Of a stretch of DNA of 64,000 bases, positions 51,608 to 61,331 are shown piece by piece (position 1 is the stretch's first letter; every line of letters begins with the position of its first letter). Source of the DNA: Caulochytrium protostelioides (Eukaryota > Chytridiomycota > Caulochytriomycetes > Caulochytriales > Caulochytriaceae). Both the position numbers and the translations under genes were made by a program. Where the stretch lies: contig ML014147.1 in the NCBI GenBank assembly GCA_003615045.1, positions 1-64,000 of the forward strand. The letters are read 5' to 3'. Under the pieces are notes generated by a model. The model saw only the letters and a program-made list of their open reading frames with translations, was not told where the DNA came from and searched no databases.

Positions 51608-52679
51608 GGCGACAACGGGGGTTGTCGATCGAAGCCGACCGAGGCAGGTGGCCGTCGGCTTCACTGCAGCTGATTTCAGGGCCCTTCAGGAATCGACAGA
51701 GAACTTTAGCGATCTTTAAGGAGCAGATGATGGGTCACCGGAGAGAATCGGTACGGCCTCAACGGAGACGACGAGCGCATGGAGATGGGACCCCAACAAA
51801 AGAAAGCGATAGCGTGTCTCTGCTACACAAATGGCAGGGCTAGCAACGATTCAGCAGGGGTGCACACTTCAACATTTGAAGCGTTATCGGACAATTAAGC
51901 GCCATATATGAGGACGCCAGCCCACGGCATTAGCAACCGACCTCGGGACGGCGGCGCTGATGACGGCGATGGCGACGGCAATGGCGATGGCAATGGCCGG
52001 GATGGTGCGTCGCACTCATCGGGCATCACGGTGCATCCTGTCGGTACGCAAAACGTGGACTTACCATTCGTTGGCCGTGGTGTCACGGAACCGGAACAGC
52101 TGGGGCGACCCCCGTCATCAAGCCGGTGAAATCGCGCCGATGACTGGGTGTCATGGATTGCGCTCTGCCGTGTGTGGCCGGAGACGTGACTGCCACTGTG
52201 CTCACCCAAGACGAGTGTGTCGGCCATGTCGCCGGTGTTGCAACACGTTGTGATTCTGCATTCGTGATAGGTTTCGCGCCACAAACGGATGACGTTGACA
52301 CATACATGCGCTGTCGGGACTCTCACGCTCATCTCGCATCTCGCTTCTCGCCTTGTCCGTTGACAAGTTGGCGTCGGCAGTGGCCGCAGTGTCGTGGACA
52401 AGTGCGGCGTTACCCCCGTTGACAGGGCCGGCCTGCGTTCGCAGGGGGTCTTCAACGTTCCTTCCCGCTGTCCCACCGACACGTGGCCAACTTGGTGTGC
52501 GCAGTGTCCCGACAGGCTAGCGACAGCGGTAAACATCGTTTCCCCTCGCTGCCTATCATCCTGGTGCGACTGTATTGCCATAGCAAAGCACCTCCGCGGC
52601 TACTGCACGCATTGCTTCGTGTATCTTGTATATGCATTTGAAGACACCCCACCATGGAAGAATCGGCGGGAGTTGCTCA

Positions 52680-52952
52680 GCGTGACGCCTCGACACGCTC
52701 TTCGACGCCTGGACACATGTCGTCGTCCGTGAGGTGGATGATGAAGGCCACGATACCCGCGCGGATAACAATTGCGAGAGCAAGTGGATGCTGCTGCTGG
52801 TGGAAGACACGGGCCGCCGCCCGCCGGTTTTCATCCGATTGAATCCAGAAGCATTCGTTAACGCCCACGGGAGAAGACAGGGAAGTTGCTTCAAAAAGAG
52901 CAAGGGGACTGGGGAGTTGCTCGTCGGTGACCGCACATCCTGGATCGATTAA
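52680..52952 (+). other. Possible coding fragment (exon-like open frame)
   Basis: After an in-frame stop the frame reads about 88 codons to TAA with well-balanced composition (FDAWTHVVVREVDDEGHD; CESKWMLLLVEDTGRRPP; FVNAHGRRQGSCFKKSKG). This looks more like real protein than the surrounding frames. The upstream base pattern CTCAG|CGTG could be an acceptor. No family, no start codon with support; could be a last exon or a relic. Confidence 0.3.
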
Positions 52953-54243
52953 GACATTACTTGGACACTGTCCCCAAGATTGAACTCGAGACCAACCACC
53001 TCCTGGACCTTGGGGGTCCGAGGATGCGCTCCCATTTGGTCGGGAGAGCGCATAGATCCTTGTAGAAATTGTGGCCACTGGATTCGATGCAGCGATGGAT
53101 GGAACCGACTAGACGTCGCCTTGTGTGTCCATATGATGGTCGGATCATGGTGGCCCTCCCTGCGACAGCGGACCTGCCCACCATGAGTCTTCGATGAGTT
53201 TCCTAACCATCAAATTTCAGCGGCTCTGATCTGGCAGGGAGGCGCAGTCGCGCCCGACGCCGGCAATAGGAAGCGCGACCGTCACGCCACGCGGACGGAA
53301 CTCGGATCTCGCCTGGCCGGTCCGAACCGTAGCACCGGAAAAAAAACTGATCTCTTGTTGAGGGATGGACCAAGCGATTGTTTGTCCGCCCGAGCTCCCG
53401 TCAATAAGTGCGATAAGTGGACGGCGCACCGCTCCGTCCTCCACCCCCGATCCGCCGATCCGTCGGGTGTGGCGCATGGGGAACGCCGGAACGAGGCGCC
53501 CGACCCCGCATTGCTCCGTCCATTTCACGCGGGTCGGTATGGTCCCTCCAGCGTTGACCCACCCCTTCTTCGCTGCGATCTCGGGTGGTCCGTCTCGAGC
53601 ATGGCCTCACGCCCACGGAGGCGGGCCAAGACGCCGACGCCGAGGGATGCAGCGACAGGCGAGGGGGGAAGGATCGATGGCGTTTTCGCGCAACGGCATC
53701 CGTGTCATGTCATGTCGCGTCGCGTCGCGTCGACTCGCACGGGCACCGCCGTTGAACGCGTGAATCCTTCTGGCGGGAAGGCGGCCCATGGCCGCCCCTT
53801 GACCATCGCTGTTTCTCCCTCGGAGCATGAGCCCCGTGACCGGCCGTGTGTCCGTGGCGTCCGTGGCCGTCACGGCCCACCGTTCAGACCTGCTGCCGCG
53901 CAACATGACACACAATGCGCGCCGCGCCTGGGCAGCGGGTTGACTGCTTTGGTCGACGTTTCCGGCGGTCGCTGCCTCGAGAAATGCGTGGGGGGGCGGG
54001 GCAGACGTCTTCGCTCAACATGCCAGTGTCAACAGACGATTCTATGGTTTCACACCCATCTGCGCCCCCACGGGCCGGACGCCTCGCGGCCTCGCTTCTG
54101 CGATGCCAGGCTCGCACGAGCGGCCGACGGGAAACAGCGGTCTTGGCATGCGCAGTGAGCAGTGAACGGCGAGCGGGAGCACAAGGTGGCACACGGAACG
54201 AAGCGACGGACAGCGAGCCTGATCGAGCGTGCGGCACGAGGCG

Positions 54244-54251
54244 TATAAATA
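54244..54251 (+). promoter_or_regulatory. TATA box (TATAAATA) of the beta-thymosin gene
   Basis: GCGTATAAATAGAAG, 170 bp upstream of the ATG at 54421. It predicts initiation near 54275-54280 and a 5' UTR of about 140 bases. Confidence 0.7.
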
Positions 54252-54420
54252 GAAGGGCTGACGCGGTGGACAGGGACGTCATTCATTCAGCAGCGTACTC
54301 GTCCGATGGTGCATCCAGCAATCTAGCGGTGTGCAGGCACGGACATCACGCTCACCAAAACCCATCTTGCTGCACTTTCCTCGATTATCCGCCTCCTCAC
54401 CAACGATTATACCTCCCACG

Positions 54421-54774
54421 ATGTCCGAACAGGTCATTGCGTCGATCCAAAACAGCGACCCTAAGAGTCGGCTGAAGAAGACTACGACGGTCGAGAAGAA
54501 CAGTCTGCCGACCAAGGAAGGTAAGCTGCAGAAGCTTCGGAAGCGGCGACGCACTTTTGTTTTGTAGTAATACGATTTCGTCCACTCATCCACTTGGATT
54601 GCTCAAACTGGACCATACGGCGGCTCGCATCATCGGATGTCGAGTTGATTTTCTTCACGCGCTCATCATGCGTCTAATATGACTTCCTGATTCGGCGTCG
54701 TATTCCGATCGAATGCGGCGACATGGCCGGCCTCTCCAGACCTTGACAAGATCGCTTCTGAAGAAAAGAAGTAA
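54421..54774 (+). CDS. Beta-thymosin-like G-actin binding peptide (44 aa, two exons)
   Basis: Exon 1 is 54421..54520 (33 codons plus one base), exon 2 is 54740..54774. The intron (219 bp) has donor GTAAGC, a CTAAT branch-like site near 54673 and acceptor CTCTCCAG; the phase-1 junction is exact. The product begins MSEQVIASIQ. It carries the thymosin/WH2 core RLKKTTTVEKNSLPTKE, closely matching the KLKKTETQEKNPLPSKE of thymosin beta-4, and ends DLDKIASEEKK. Total length (44) equals that of vertebrate thymosin beta-4. An unspliced reading would stop at 54567 with a basic tail and is less like the family. Role: sequesters monomeric actin in the cytosol. A strong TATA box precedes it, suggesting high expression. 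It converges with the sHSP gene, 205 bp away. Confidence 0.88.
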
Positions 54775-54979
54775 GGCGTCTCGCAGGGCGAGGCTCGAGA
54801 TGATGTTGTCGAGTCGTCTACCCCCGAACGTCGTCATCACGTGTTGCTCCCCATTCGCCTGATCTTCAGTCCATGATAGTTACACGGATGTTTGGAACAA
54901 GAAAATCAATTAAGTACAAAGAAATTTTTTGATTTGAGACGGAGAGATCATCAATGGGAAAGAGAATGAGCGACGATGC

Positions 54980-55567
54980 TCAGCAGATGGAGATGCGCGC
55001 AGTGGTCTTGTGCCGCAGCTTCGGGATCTTGAGGGTGAGAACGCCGTTCTCCATCTGTGCATGGGCCTTCTCGACATCCATGGGATCCTGGAAAGCGAAG
55101 GTGCGCGAGAAGCCTGCGTAGTCAGGACGTTCGCGGTACAGACGCGTCCACATCGACTTGGACTCCGACGACTCATCGGTGGACTTCACGTTTTTGTTAT
55201 CTTTGTCGGTCGTGGCGACCTGGGCCTTGTCGCCGTTTTCCTCGGCGGGGGTGTCCTCTTCAATGTGGTTGAACTCCTCATCGGATGAGGAGTCGTGGCG
55301 CTGGGCATACCCAACAGTCAGATGGTTTTTGGCCGAGTCAAAGTCAATGGTGATCTGATCGCGCGTCAGGCCGGGGAGGTTCATGGCCATCGTGACTTCC
55401 TGATCGGTTTCGGTGACGTCGACTGCCGGCTGGTCCGCCATGCGCACATGCGACGGCTTGGCCTGGTGGCCGCGCTTGCCCTGGCGGGCACGGCCCGCGT
55501 GCTCGAAGGGGCTCGAAAGCATGTCATCGAGCAGGCTGAAGGGCGAGAGAGCGTTGTAGTAAGCCAT
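54980..55567 (-). CDS. HSP20: Small heat-shock protein (Hsp20 / alpha-crystallin family)
   Basis: 195 aa. The N-terminus is short and phenylalanine-containing (MAYYNALSPFSLLDDML). The alpha-crystallin domain opens with PAVDVTETDQEVTMAMNLPGL, and QITIDFDSAKNHLTV is present. A ~60-residue acidic/Lys-rich insertion (EEFNHIEEDTPAEENGDK ... SSESKS) interrupts it, as in several fungal sHSPs. It then resumes with RPDYAGFSRTFAFQDPMD and ENGVLTLKIPKL, the conserved GVLTLxIPK motif. The C-terminus carries ARISIC, corresponding to the I-x-I oligomerisation motif. It works as an ATP-independent holdase in the cytosol. A TATA box lies upstream; no clear heat-shock element was found in the nearby promoter. 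Confidence 0.95.
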   Translation of the reverse strand: MAYYNALSPFSLLDDMLSSPFEHAGRARQGKRGHQAKPSHVRMADQPAVDVTETDQEVTMAMNLPGLTRDQITIDFDSAKNHLTVGYAQRHDSSSDEEFNHIEEDTPAEENGDKAQVATTDKDNKNVKSTDESSESKSMWTRLYRERPDYAGFSRTFAFQDPMDVEKAHAQMENGVLTLKIPKLRHKTTARISIC

Positions 55568-55788
55568 CGTGACAAAATGCGAGTCGAGTGTTCAATGATT
55601 GAAAAAGAAAATGTTGTGAGTGGTGAGATGTTGGCACGAGTGAGCGACAGGAGCGCGATAGAGAGCGTAAGCGTCGATGCAGAGCGTGATGTCGATGAGC
55701 GTCGTGTTCTGAGTAGTTGATGATGATGATGAAAGCCGTCGTTGGGACGAATAGCAACATGGCCTGGAACACGACGTCTGTGAGACCC

Positions 55789-55796
55789 TTTTTATA
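55789..55796 (-). promoter_or_regulatory. TATA box (TATAAAAA) of the sHSP gene
   Basis: Minus-strand CGGGTATAAAAAGGG, 222 bp upstream of the ATG at 55567; strong TATA boxes are usual for stress genes. Confidence 0.7.
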
Positions 55797-56345
55797 CCCG
55801 TTCCAGTATGACTCTGGTGGGGGCCGCCCCATCGGCCCGGGGCGCCCCATCGGGCCACACGGGATCTGACCGAACCGGATCGAACGTCGGCGAGCCCATT
55901 CATCGCCACGGTCTGAAAGCGCGGCAGCGCCCCGCGCGCGTGGAATCGGCGGGGATCATCCCCCTGAAAGACTCGATCGGATTCGATCGGCTCCTCGCGA
56001 CCAGTGACGTCGACATCAGCCGCTCCGAGTGATGCTGAAAGCCGTGGCCGTTGCCTGCGTCGGGCCGCCGCTCTGGGTCGCCCCGTTGCAAAGAGAACGC
56101 CGTCGAAGACGGCACAAGTGCCATCACGGCTCCCACATAACCAACGCCCTGACGGACCTGCAGCACCGCTGAATGCTACGTCGGATCTGGGGTGTCCCGT
56201 CTCCGTCCGAACTTGGATGCCGTGGAGCGGTCGCCGCTCATGGAGCAGACCGGTGGCGGCGCCCTGCAGCTTACTGGGCATCGCGGCGGACACCCAAGCG
56301 CCGCTTCATTGGCTCAAGAGCAAGGACACCTTACCCCGGCTTGTG
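55797..56345. other. Intergenic region between sHSP gene and Fanzor relic
   Basis: Upstream flank of the sHSP gene (about 55797-56200), followed by the unaligned left edge of the Fanzor relic. No other coding signal. Confidence 0.45.
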
Positions 56346-56375
56346 CACCATGCTCTTCCCATCTGAGCTGCCCCG

Positions 56376-56900
56376 CCGTCAACATCGTAACAGTGGTCCA
56401 GAAGTACGCCCATTTCATGACGATCGACCCCTGCGTGCTCTATGGTCTGCTGAAGGAACTCCAGCGGGAGAGCCGGAACGAGAAGACCTTCAAGACCTTC
56501 AATGGCCACGCCAGAGCAGTGGGCGGCCACCCTCGCGTTCCGCAAGCTAGAAGGCAAGGACCCCACGTTCACTGGCACCATCGACAGCGACGGGACCATC
56601 GTGTGCGTCCACTTCCGACGCCAGAGGACGGTGTCCGACGCTGTCCCGATTGTCACGGCCAAGCACCCTTTGGAAGGCAGCCTGGATTGGACCGAGCACC
56701 CTCGGCAAGCAGCCCCCATCAGACCAAGAAAGCCTCGGCAGACAGCTGAGATAAGTACTGCTCGGGAACGACCTGGCCCGAAAGCAGTACTATGCGGAAG
56801 CCGGCATCAACGCCACCCAAATACAGTCAGAGAGTCGGCGTCATGGTGGCGCCTTGCCGGTCCACGGCCGATGCTCGGCGCTCACTACTCATGCGCCTGG
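56376..56900 (+). pseudogene. Fanzor relic, N-terminal half plus start of RuvC, frameshifted and deleted
   Basis: Frame A (about 56376-56505) reads NIVTVVQKYAHFMTIDPCVL and LKELQRESRNEKTFKTF. Frame B (from 56502) continues ATPEQWAATLAFRKLEGKDP, FTGTIDSDGTIVCVHF and FRRQRT, as in the N-terminal half of Fanzor proteins. A frameshift near 56500 separates them. Further on, a third frame gives VLLGNDLARKQYYAEAG then INATQIQSES. This matches the GNDPGR...KQYYVEAGMNAVQKQSE of the copy at 27.6 kb, but about 25 codons between GND and KQYY are deleted. No later RuvC motif is found. It is a dead fragment, complementary in extent to the other copy. Confidence 0.72.
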
Positions 56901-57543
56901 CCCACGCGCCGCGCCGCGCTACGGATCGACACCGCCTCCGCGACGGTTTTCAGCGTGGCGTTTGAAGCGTCCTGACAACCGGGCTGAGCAGCCGTGAGCA
57001 GCAGCGAGGCGTCGTTTGGCCGCGTCGCCCTGTGGCTTCTCTTTCTCTTTCCTCACCTGACGGGGCATCCTGCCGCGGGCACAGCAGGAGCCGGAGCCGG
57101 TGCCGGTGGGCCATCGTCGCGGACTGTGCAGCAAGACGGCAAGCGGATGTGGACGCATACGTTGGTCGATCGATCCTGCCTGGTGTTGCACCCGTTGAGT
57201 ACCTCCGGGGTAGGGGTCATCATACGCCGAGCGGGGACGGCACGTGGTGAACAGCGCCATCGGGAGAACGGATGGTCAACGATCAACACGTCGCGATGAC
57301 CAAGACCCTGAACGTGGGGAGTCAGCATTAACACAGAGCCATCTCTTCGGCCACAGGAGACCCCTGTTCTCCTTATCCGACGCCCGGTAATCTTACGCGA
57401 CGGCCACGACGACGGCGACACGACGCGACCGTCCCCCATCTATCTCCTCTCTATTCGGGGTCGATCTCGTCCCGACTGACCAATTTTCCAAGTCCTTACG
57501 GATTCCCGGTTTGACGCGGGCGTAGCCCCTTCTCGTCATCACC
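56901..57543. other. Intergenic region upstream of the four-TM protein gene
   Basis: No gene is supported. The last ~100 bases are a pyrimidine-rich leader before ATG 57544. Confidence 0.45.
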
Positions 57544-58452
57544 ATGCCGCCTCCCCTCCGCACGTGCTGCGGCTGCATCAGCCTGCGCACGGGCACGCTG
57601 ATCCTCGCGCTGCTCCAGTTTGTGGGCTCCTTTTTTGCCATGATTGCAAATTTCGCTGAAAGCTACAGCTACAGCTATGTGGCGGGCTTCATGGCCTTGC
57701 TGCACATGCTCGGCACCGGGTACGGTGTGCTCGGCATCTACGGCAACAACCTGCGGCGTGTCAAGATTTATGCGTACTTCATCATTGCTAAGTTCGTGTT
57801 CGCCACGTTCTTGCGGATCGTGGACCTCGCGACCGTCGCCACGACGCGGTTCCACGATACCATCATGCAGCGCTGCCGCGAGACCCCGGACTACGCCACC
57901 AACGAGCAGATGTGCGAGCGCATTGTCAGTCTCACCCGCACGTTCTCTGTGTTCGCGATTCTCTTCGGGACCGTCCTCAACTTCTACTTCTCGTACGTGA
58001 TCTGGTCATACTACATCGACCTGCGCGACCACCCCTCCAAGTACCGCGACTCGACGGGCACGCTGCCGTCGTGGGGCCCGATCCACCTGGGCTCGGACCC
58101 CGACGACGCGCGCCGTCGCCGGGGCCGCCAAGCGGCCGCCGCGGCCGATGCCGACGAGGAAGCGCCCTTCACGTTGCCGCACTACGAGCCGAGCCCGGAT
58201 CTGCTCCGCTCGGTGCCGCGCCCAGGATCGAGCAGCGGCGCGCGGTACCCGCCCGTCGACTTCAACCCAAGTCACCACGTGCAGACTCAAAAGGAGCTTG
58301 CTTCGCAGGTGGCGGCGGGCACCGACGGCGACAGCAGCGACGATGACGCCGCCGCCGCCGCGGCGGGTGGAGCGGCCGCGGTCGCCGCTGGCACAGCGTC
58401 CCCGGGCGCGGACGCTGGCGAGCGCGCGCCTTTGGTGGACCACCCCCTGTAA
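57544..58452 (+). CDS. Four-transmembrane (LAPTM/tetraspan-like) membrane protein with long disordered tail
   Basis: 302 aa. It begins with a cysteine cluster (RTCCGCISLRTGTLIL) leading into helix 1 (LQFVGSFFAMIANF). Helix 2 is VAGFMALLHMLGTGYGVLGI, helix 3 IYAYFIIAKFVFATFLRIV and helix 4 VFAILFGTVLNFYFSYVIW. A ~30-residue loop with two cysteines (RC, MCERI) lies between helices 3 and 4. The arrangement (CxxC-like start, four helices, aromatic YYIDLRD after helix 4) resembles lysosomal LAPTM-type and related fungal tetraspan proteins. The ~130-residue cytoplasmic tail is Asp/Ala-rich and has a PHYEPS segment and an end ERAPLVDHPL, reminiscent of acidic dileucine-type sorting signals. An endo-lysosomal or vacuolar membrane location is inferred. 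Single exon. Confidence 0.75.
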   Translation: MPPPLRTCCGCISLRTGTLILALLQFVGSFFAMIANFAESYSYSYVAGFMALLHMLGTGYGVLGIYGNNLRRVKIYAYFIIAKFVFATFLRIVDLATVATTRFHDTIMQRCRETPDYATNEQMCERIVSLTRTFSVFAILFGTVLNFYFSYVIWSYYIDLRDHPSKYRDSTGTLPSWGPIHLGSDPDDARRRRGRQAAAAADADEEAPFTLPHYEPSPDLLRSVPRPGSSSGARYPPVDFNPSHHVQTQKELASQVAAGTDGDSSDDDAAAAAAGGAAAVAAGTASPGADAGERAPLVDHPL

Positions 58453-59256
58453 ACTACCCAACCTGTGTCGTTTCCATCCGATCGGATGCGTGCTGCCAAC
58501 CATCAGAATGGTTTCCAAAGCTGGAAGGGATCACGGGTCATGAGATCGTGCCCACAATCCGCAATAATAGGTTCTGAGGCGTGTTCATCCATACGCTTGT
58601 CGGTCTCGCGCCTTCTGAGGCCCGTGTCGAGTGGGAGGGAGGAGGCAGGCCTGCAGCCCTCTGGTTTTCATGAGCGCCACCATGGCCGGCGTGACCGGCA
58701 TGGGCGAGGGAAAATAGGAAGGCCACTTCGCCCAATCCCGTCCAGCCGACGGGATCGCGCGCGGTTCAAACCCCTGGGTCTCGCCAGGTCGCGAGAGCCT
58801 TACGGCGATGCGAGTGGTGGTCATCGCAACGCGTGCAAGCAGGTGCGCAGGGGTTTGGCCACGCGGTGGCGGGCCGGACGCGCGCCCTCCCGGCTGCGAC
58901 AGGGCGGGGCAGCGCCGGGTAGGGCGGGGGACCCGTCGCGGCGTGCGAGATCATAGCGAACACGTGAGCGGCCAACACTTATATAGCCGCGACGCGTGGC
59001 CGATGTCGCCACGTACTACCCTCTTGTCGGGGTCCCAGTGGACGGCAACGAAACCATACGGATGGTGGTTGGAGACGTGATCCTCGCCGCTTATGCCTTG
59101 GTCGCCGAGACGTCGATCCCGCGCATTGCCTGCTCCAGCGTTAGGTATCCATCTACTGTGACCAGTGGAGATCAGGACCCCTTTCAGACCTTCGATACAG
59201 ATAGTCAGTCATCATCGCCCCCTTTTCCTTGTCAGCAATCCATCACGGCTGCCGCC
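58453..59256. other. Intergenic region with PEP4 promoter
   Basis: Contains a CACGTG E-box (58961-58966) close to a TTATATAG box (58979-58986). The region otherwise shows no gene. Confidence 0.5.
58979..58986 (+). promoter_or_regulatory. TATA box (TTATATAG) with nearby CACGTG upstream of the aspartic protease gene
   Basis: TATATAG lies 270 bp before the ATG at 59257 and 12 bases after a CACGTG motif (58961-58966), the core of bHLH sites. This suggests a start site near 59010. Confidence 0.5.
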
Positions 59257-60703
59257 ATGAAGACGATCGTGTTTATTGCCGCTGCGCTGGCAGTGGCGGC
59301 CTCAACCGCCGAGGCTGAGATCCATCGGTAAGTCATCCTCCATCCTCGTCAGCTTGGCCCTTCGCAACTAAGGAGACGAACTCATCGCTCAAGTGCTGCT
59401 TGCGGATGCTGTGAACTATGTGAACCGCACGCGCGGCCTCCCCTTCTGGGCATGTCGCACCCAATGATGGTCTCGCAGTGTCAAGCTGAAGCGTGTCCCG
59501 CATACGCTCGCGTCGATCATGGGCCTGCAGAGCGAGGCGCCCTTTGCCGTGCACGATCGCGTGCTGAAGCGGTTCGGCATGTCCTCGGCCAACCTCCTCC
59601 GCCGCAGCAAGCCAAGCGCCCAGACGCCGCTGGTGCATCTGATGGCGCCATCGGCCCACGACACCACGTGTCATCTGTCCGAATCGACGGCTGAAAGTCG
59701 CGGCGGCGCCGACCACTCGGTCCCGCTGAAGAATTTTATGAACGCGCAGTACTACGGCGAGATCCAGATCGGCACGCCACCGCAGACGTTCACGACCGTG
59801 TTCGACACCGGCTCGAGCAATCTCTGGGTCCCCGGTAAGGACTGCAGCAGCATCGCGTGCTGGTTCCATGCCAAGTATGATCACAGCAAGAGTTCGACGT
59901 ACAAGGCCAACGGCACCGAGTTCGCCATCCAGTATGGAACGGGCTCGCTCGAGGGCTATATCAGCCAGGACGTTGCCTTGCTTGGCGGCCTCGCCGTGCA
60001 GGACCAGGAGTTCGCTGAAAGCACGAAGGAGCCCGGGCTGACGTTCACGGTCGCCCGTTTCGACGGTATCCTCGGCCTCGGGTACGACACCATCGCGGTG
60101 CAGCACGTCACGCCCCCCGTGTACAACATGATCAACCAGAAACTTCTGGATGAGCCTGTCTTTGCGGCGTGGCTGGGCGGCAGCGACGACAACGAGGGCG
60201 GCGAGATCACTTTCGGCGGCGTCGACACCGACCACTTCACGGGCAACCTGACGTGGGCGCCCGTCGTTCGCAAGGGCTACTGGGAAGTCGCGCTGGAGAG
60301 CGTCGCCGTGGGCGGCGAGCAGCTTGAGCTTGAAACGCGCACGGCTGCGATCGACACGGGCTCCTCGCTGTTTGCCCTGTCGACCGCCGAGGCCGACACG
60401 ATCAATGCCAAGATCGGCGCCACCAAGGGCCAGGGCGGCCAGTATGCCGTGGACTGCGCCACGCTGGACAGCCTGCCCGTGATTACGTTTGGCTTCGGCG
60501 GCGAGAAGTATGCGCTCAGCGGCCAGGACTATATTCTCCAGGTCTCCGCGGGCCCCATCGGCGGCGGCAAGCAGTGCATTTCGGGCTTCATGGGCCTCGA
60601 CTTGCCCATGAAAATCATGATCGTCGGTGACGTCTTCCTCCGCAAGTGGTACTCGGTCTACGACCTCGGCAAGAACCGCGTTGGCTTCGCCCGGTCCCAG
60701 TAA
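59257..60703 (+). CDS. PEP4: Vacuolar/lysosomal aspartic protease (saccharopepsin / cathepsin D type), two exons
   Basis: Exon 1 (59257..59327) encodes the signal peptide MKTIVFIAAALAVAASTAEA plus EIH. The donor is GTAAGT and the acceptor CTCGCAG, with exon 2 at 59479..60703 and a 151-bp intron; 431 aa in all. The propeptide follows (RVKLKRVPHTLAS), then the mature enzyme: VPLKNFMNAQYYGEIQIGTP, first catalytic motif VFDTGSSNLWVP, YDHSKSSTYKANG, the flap Tyr in FAIQYGTGSLEGYIS, DGILGLGYD, and the second catalytic motif AAIDTGSSLFALS. C-terminal FMGLDLPMKIMIVGDVFLRKWY and VGFARSQ complete the pepsin fold. One N-glycosylation sequon (NLT). It matures other vacuolar hydrolases. The pro-region is longer than in yeast Pep4 (extra ~40 residues around HLMAPSAHDTT). 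Confidence 0.97.
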
Positions 60704-61331
60704 TTGCCACGTGACCATCGATTCAATCCGTCGTTCAGCATCGGCTCGTGATGAAGGCATGGTCGCGGCTCTCTGTTATTTTTATATGATTTGCTATGAC
60801 AACGAGCATATCGGTGCGGGGGATCGGCGGCAGCCGAAGAGCGGCGGTCACCGCTCCGGAGGGCTCAGGACAGAAAAGCGAAGAGGGGGCCGCGGCGGGG
60901 CGAGACGGCGGGTTCCATCCGCAGCCGCGGCCGCCACCGCCGCCGCACACAAGATGAATGTCCGCGCGCGTCCTGCGCCCAGAAGGCCAGCAAGGCGCCG
61001 CCCGGACCGAGCGCCGTTCGGACACCGCTCCGACCGCGCCGGCCCTGCCGTATATCCTGCGCGCCACACCTGCTCCTGCCGGAAGGCTCGATGGCTCCGT
61101 GGCGTCCGCATGGCGGCATGCATCGCTGCGGCGAGCGACGGCGGCGTCGCTCCGGGAAGGGGCATGGCGGGGCGGTCGGCGTCGCCGTCGTCGTGGCCGG
61201 CTCCGGGTCGGTCGAGCGATGCTCCAACGCGCATACCCCCGACGCCGTCCTCCTCCTGCGCGTGCTGCCGATCGCCTCTTCGATCCCTCCCGCCGCTGCT
61301 CCCGTGCGCCGCCTGACGGGCAAACCGCACG
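60704..61331. other. Intergenic region upstream of the cyclin gene
   Basis: Short, GC-rich. Long antisense frames exist but have no motif. The cyclin gene may have an unplaced upstream start or exon here. Confidence 0.4.

Larger units (their letters stand above)
51608..54420. other. 2.8-kb intergenic region upstream of the thymosin gene
   Basis: Mixed composition. GATGGC/GGCAATGGCGATG repeat at about 51960-52000 and a GTCGC-type pentanucleotide run at about 53705-53735. A stretch at 52680-52952 may be an exon of an unplaced gene (listed separately). Otherwise no gene is supported; several long frames at 53350-54300 are GC-driven. Confidence 0.45.

Noticed and set aside
53355-54158. 267-codon plus-strand frame upstream of the thymosin gene
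   Set aside because: Composition is Arg/Ser/Pro/Gly-rich in all frames, no family motif, and it runs into a strong TATA box region for the next gene.
56192-56749. Single 185-codon frame across the second Fanzor copy taken as an intact gene
   Set aside because: Only part of it matches Fanzor; similarity moves to a second frame near 56500 and to a third near 56750, so the locus is broken.
58760-58780. GGTTCAAACCC B-box-like sequence
   Set aside because: T stem fails at the third pair and no other tRNA arms are visible.
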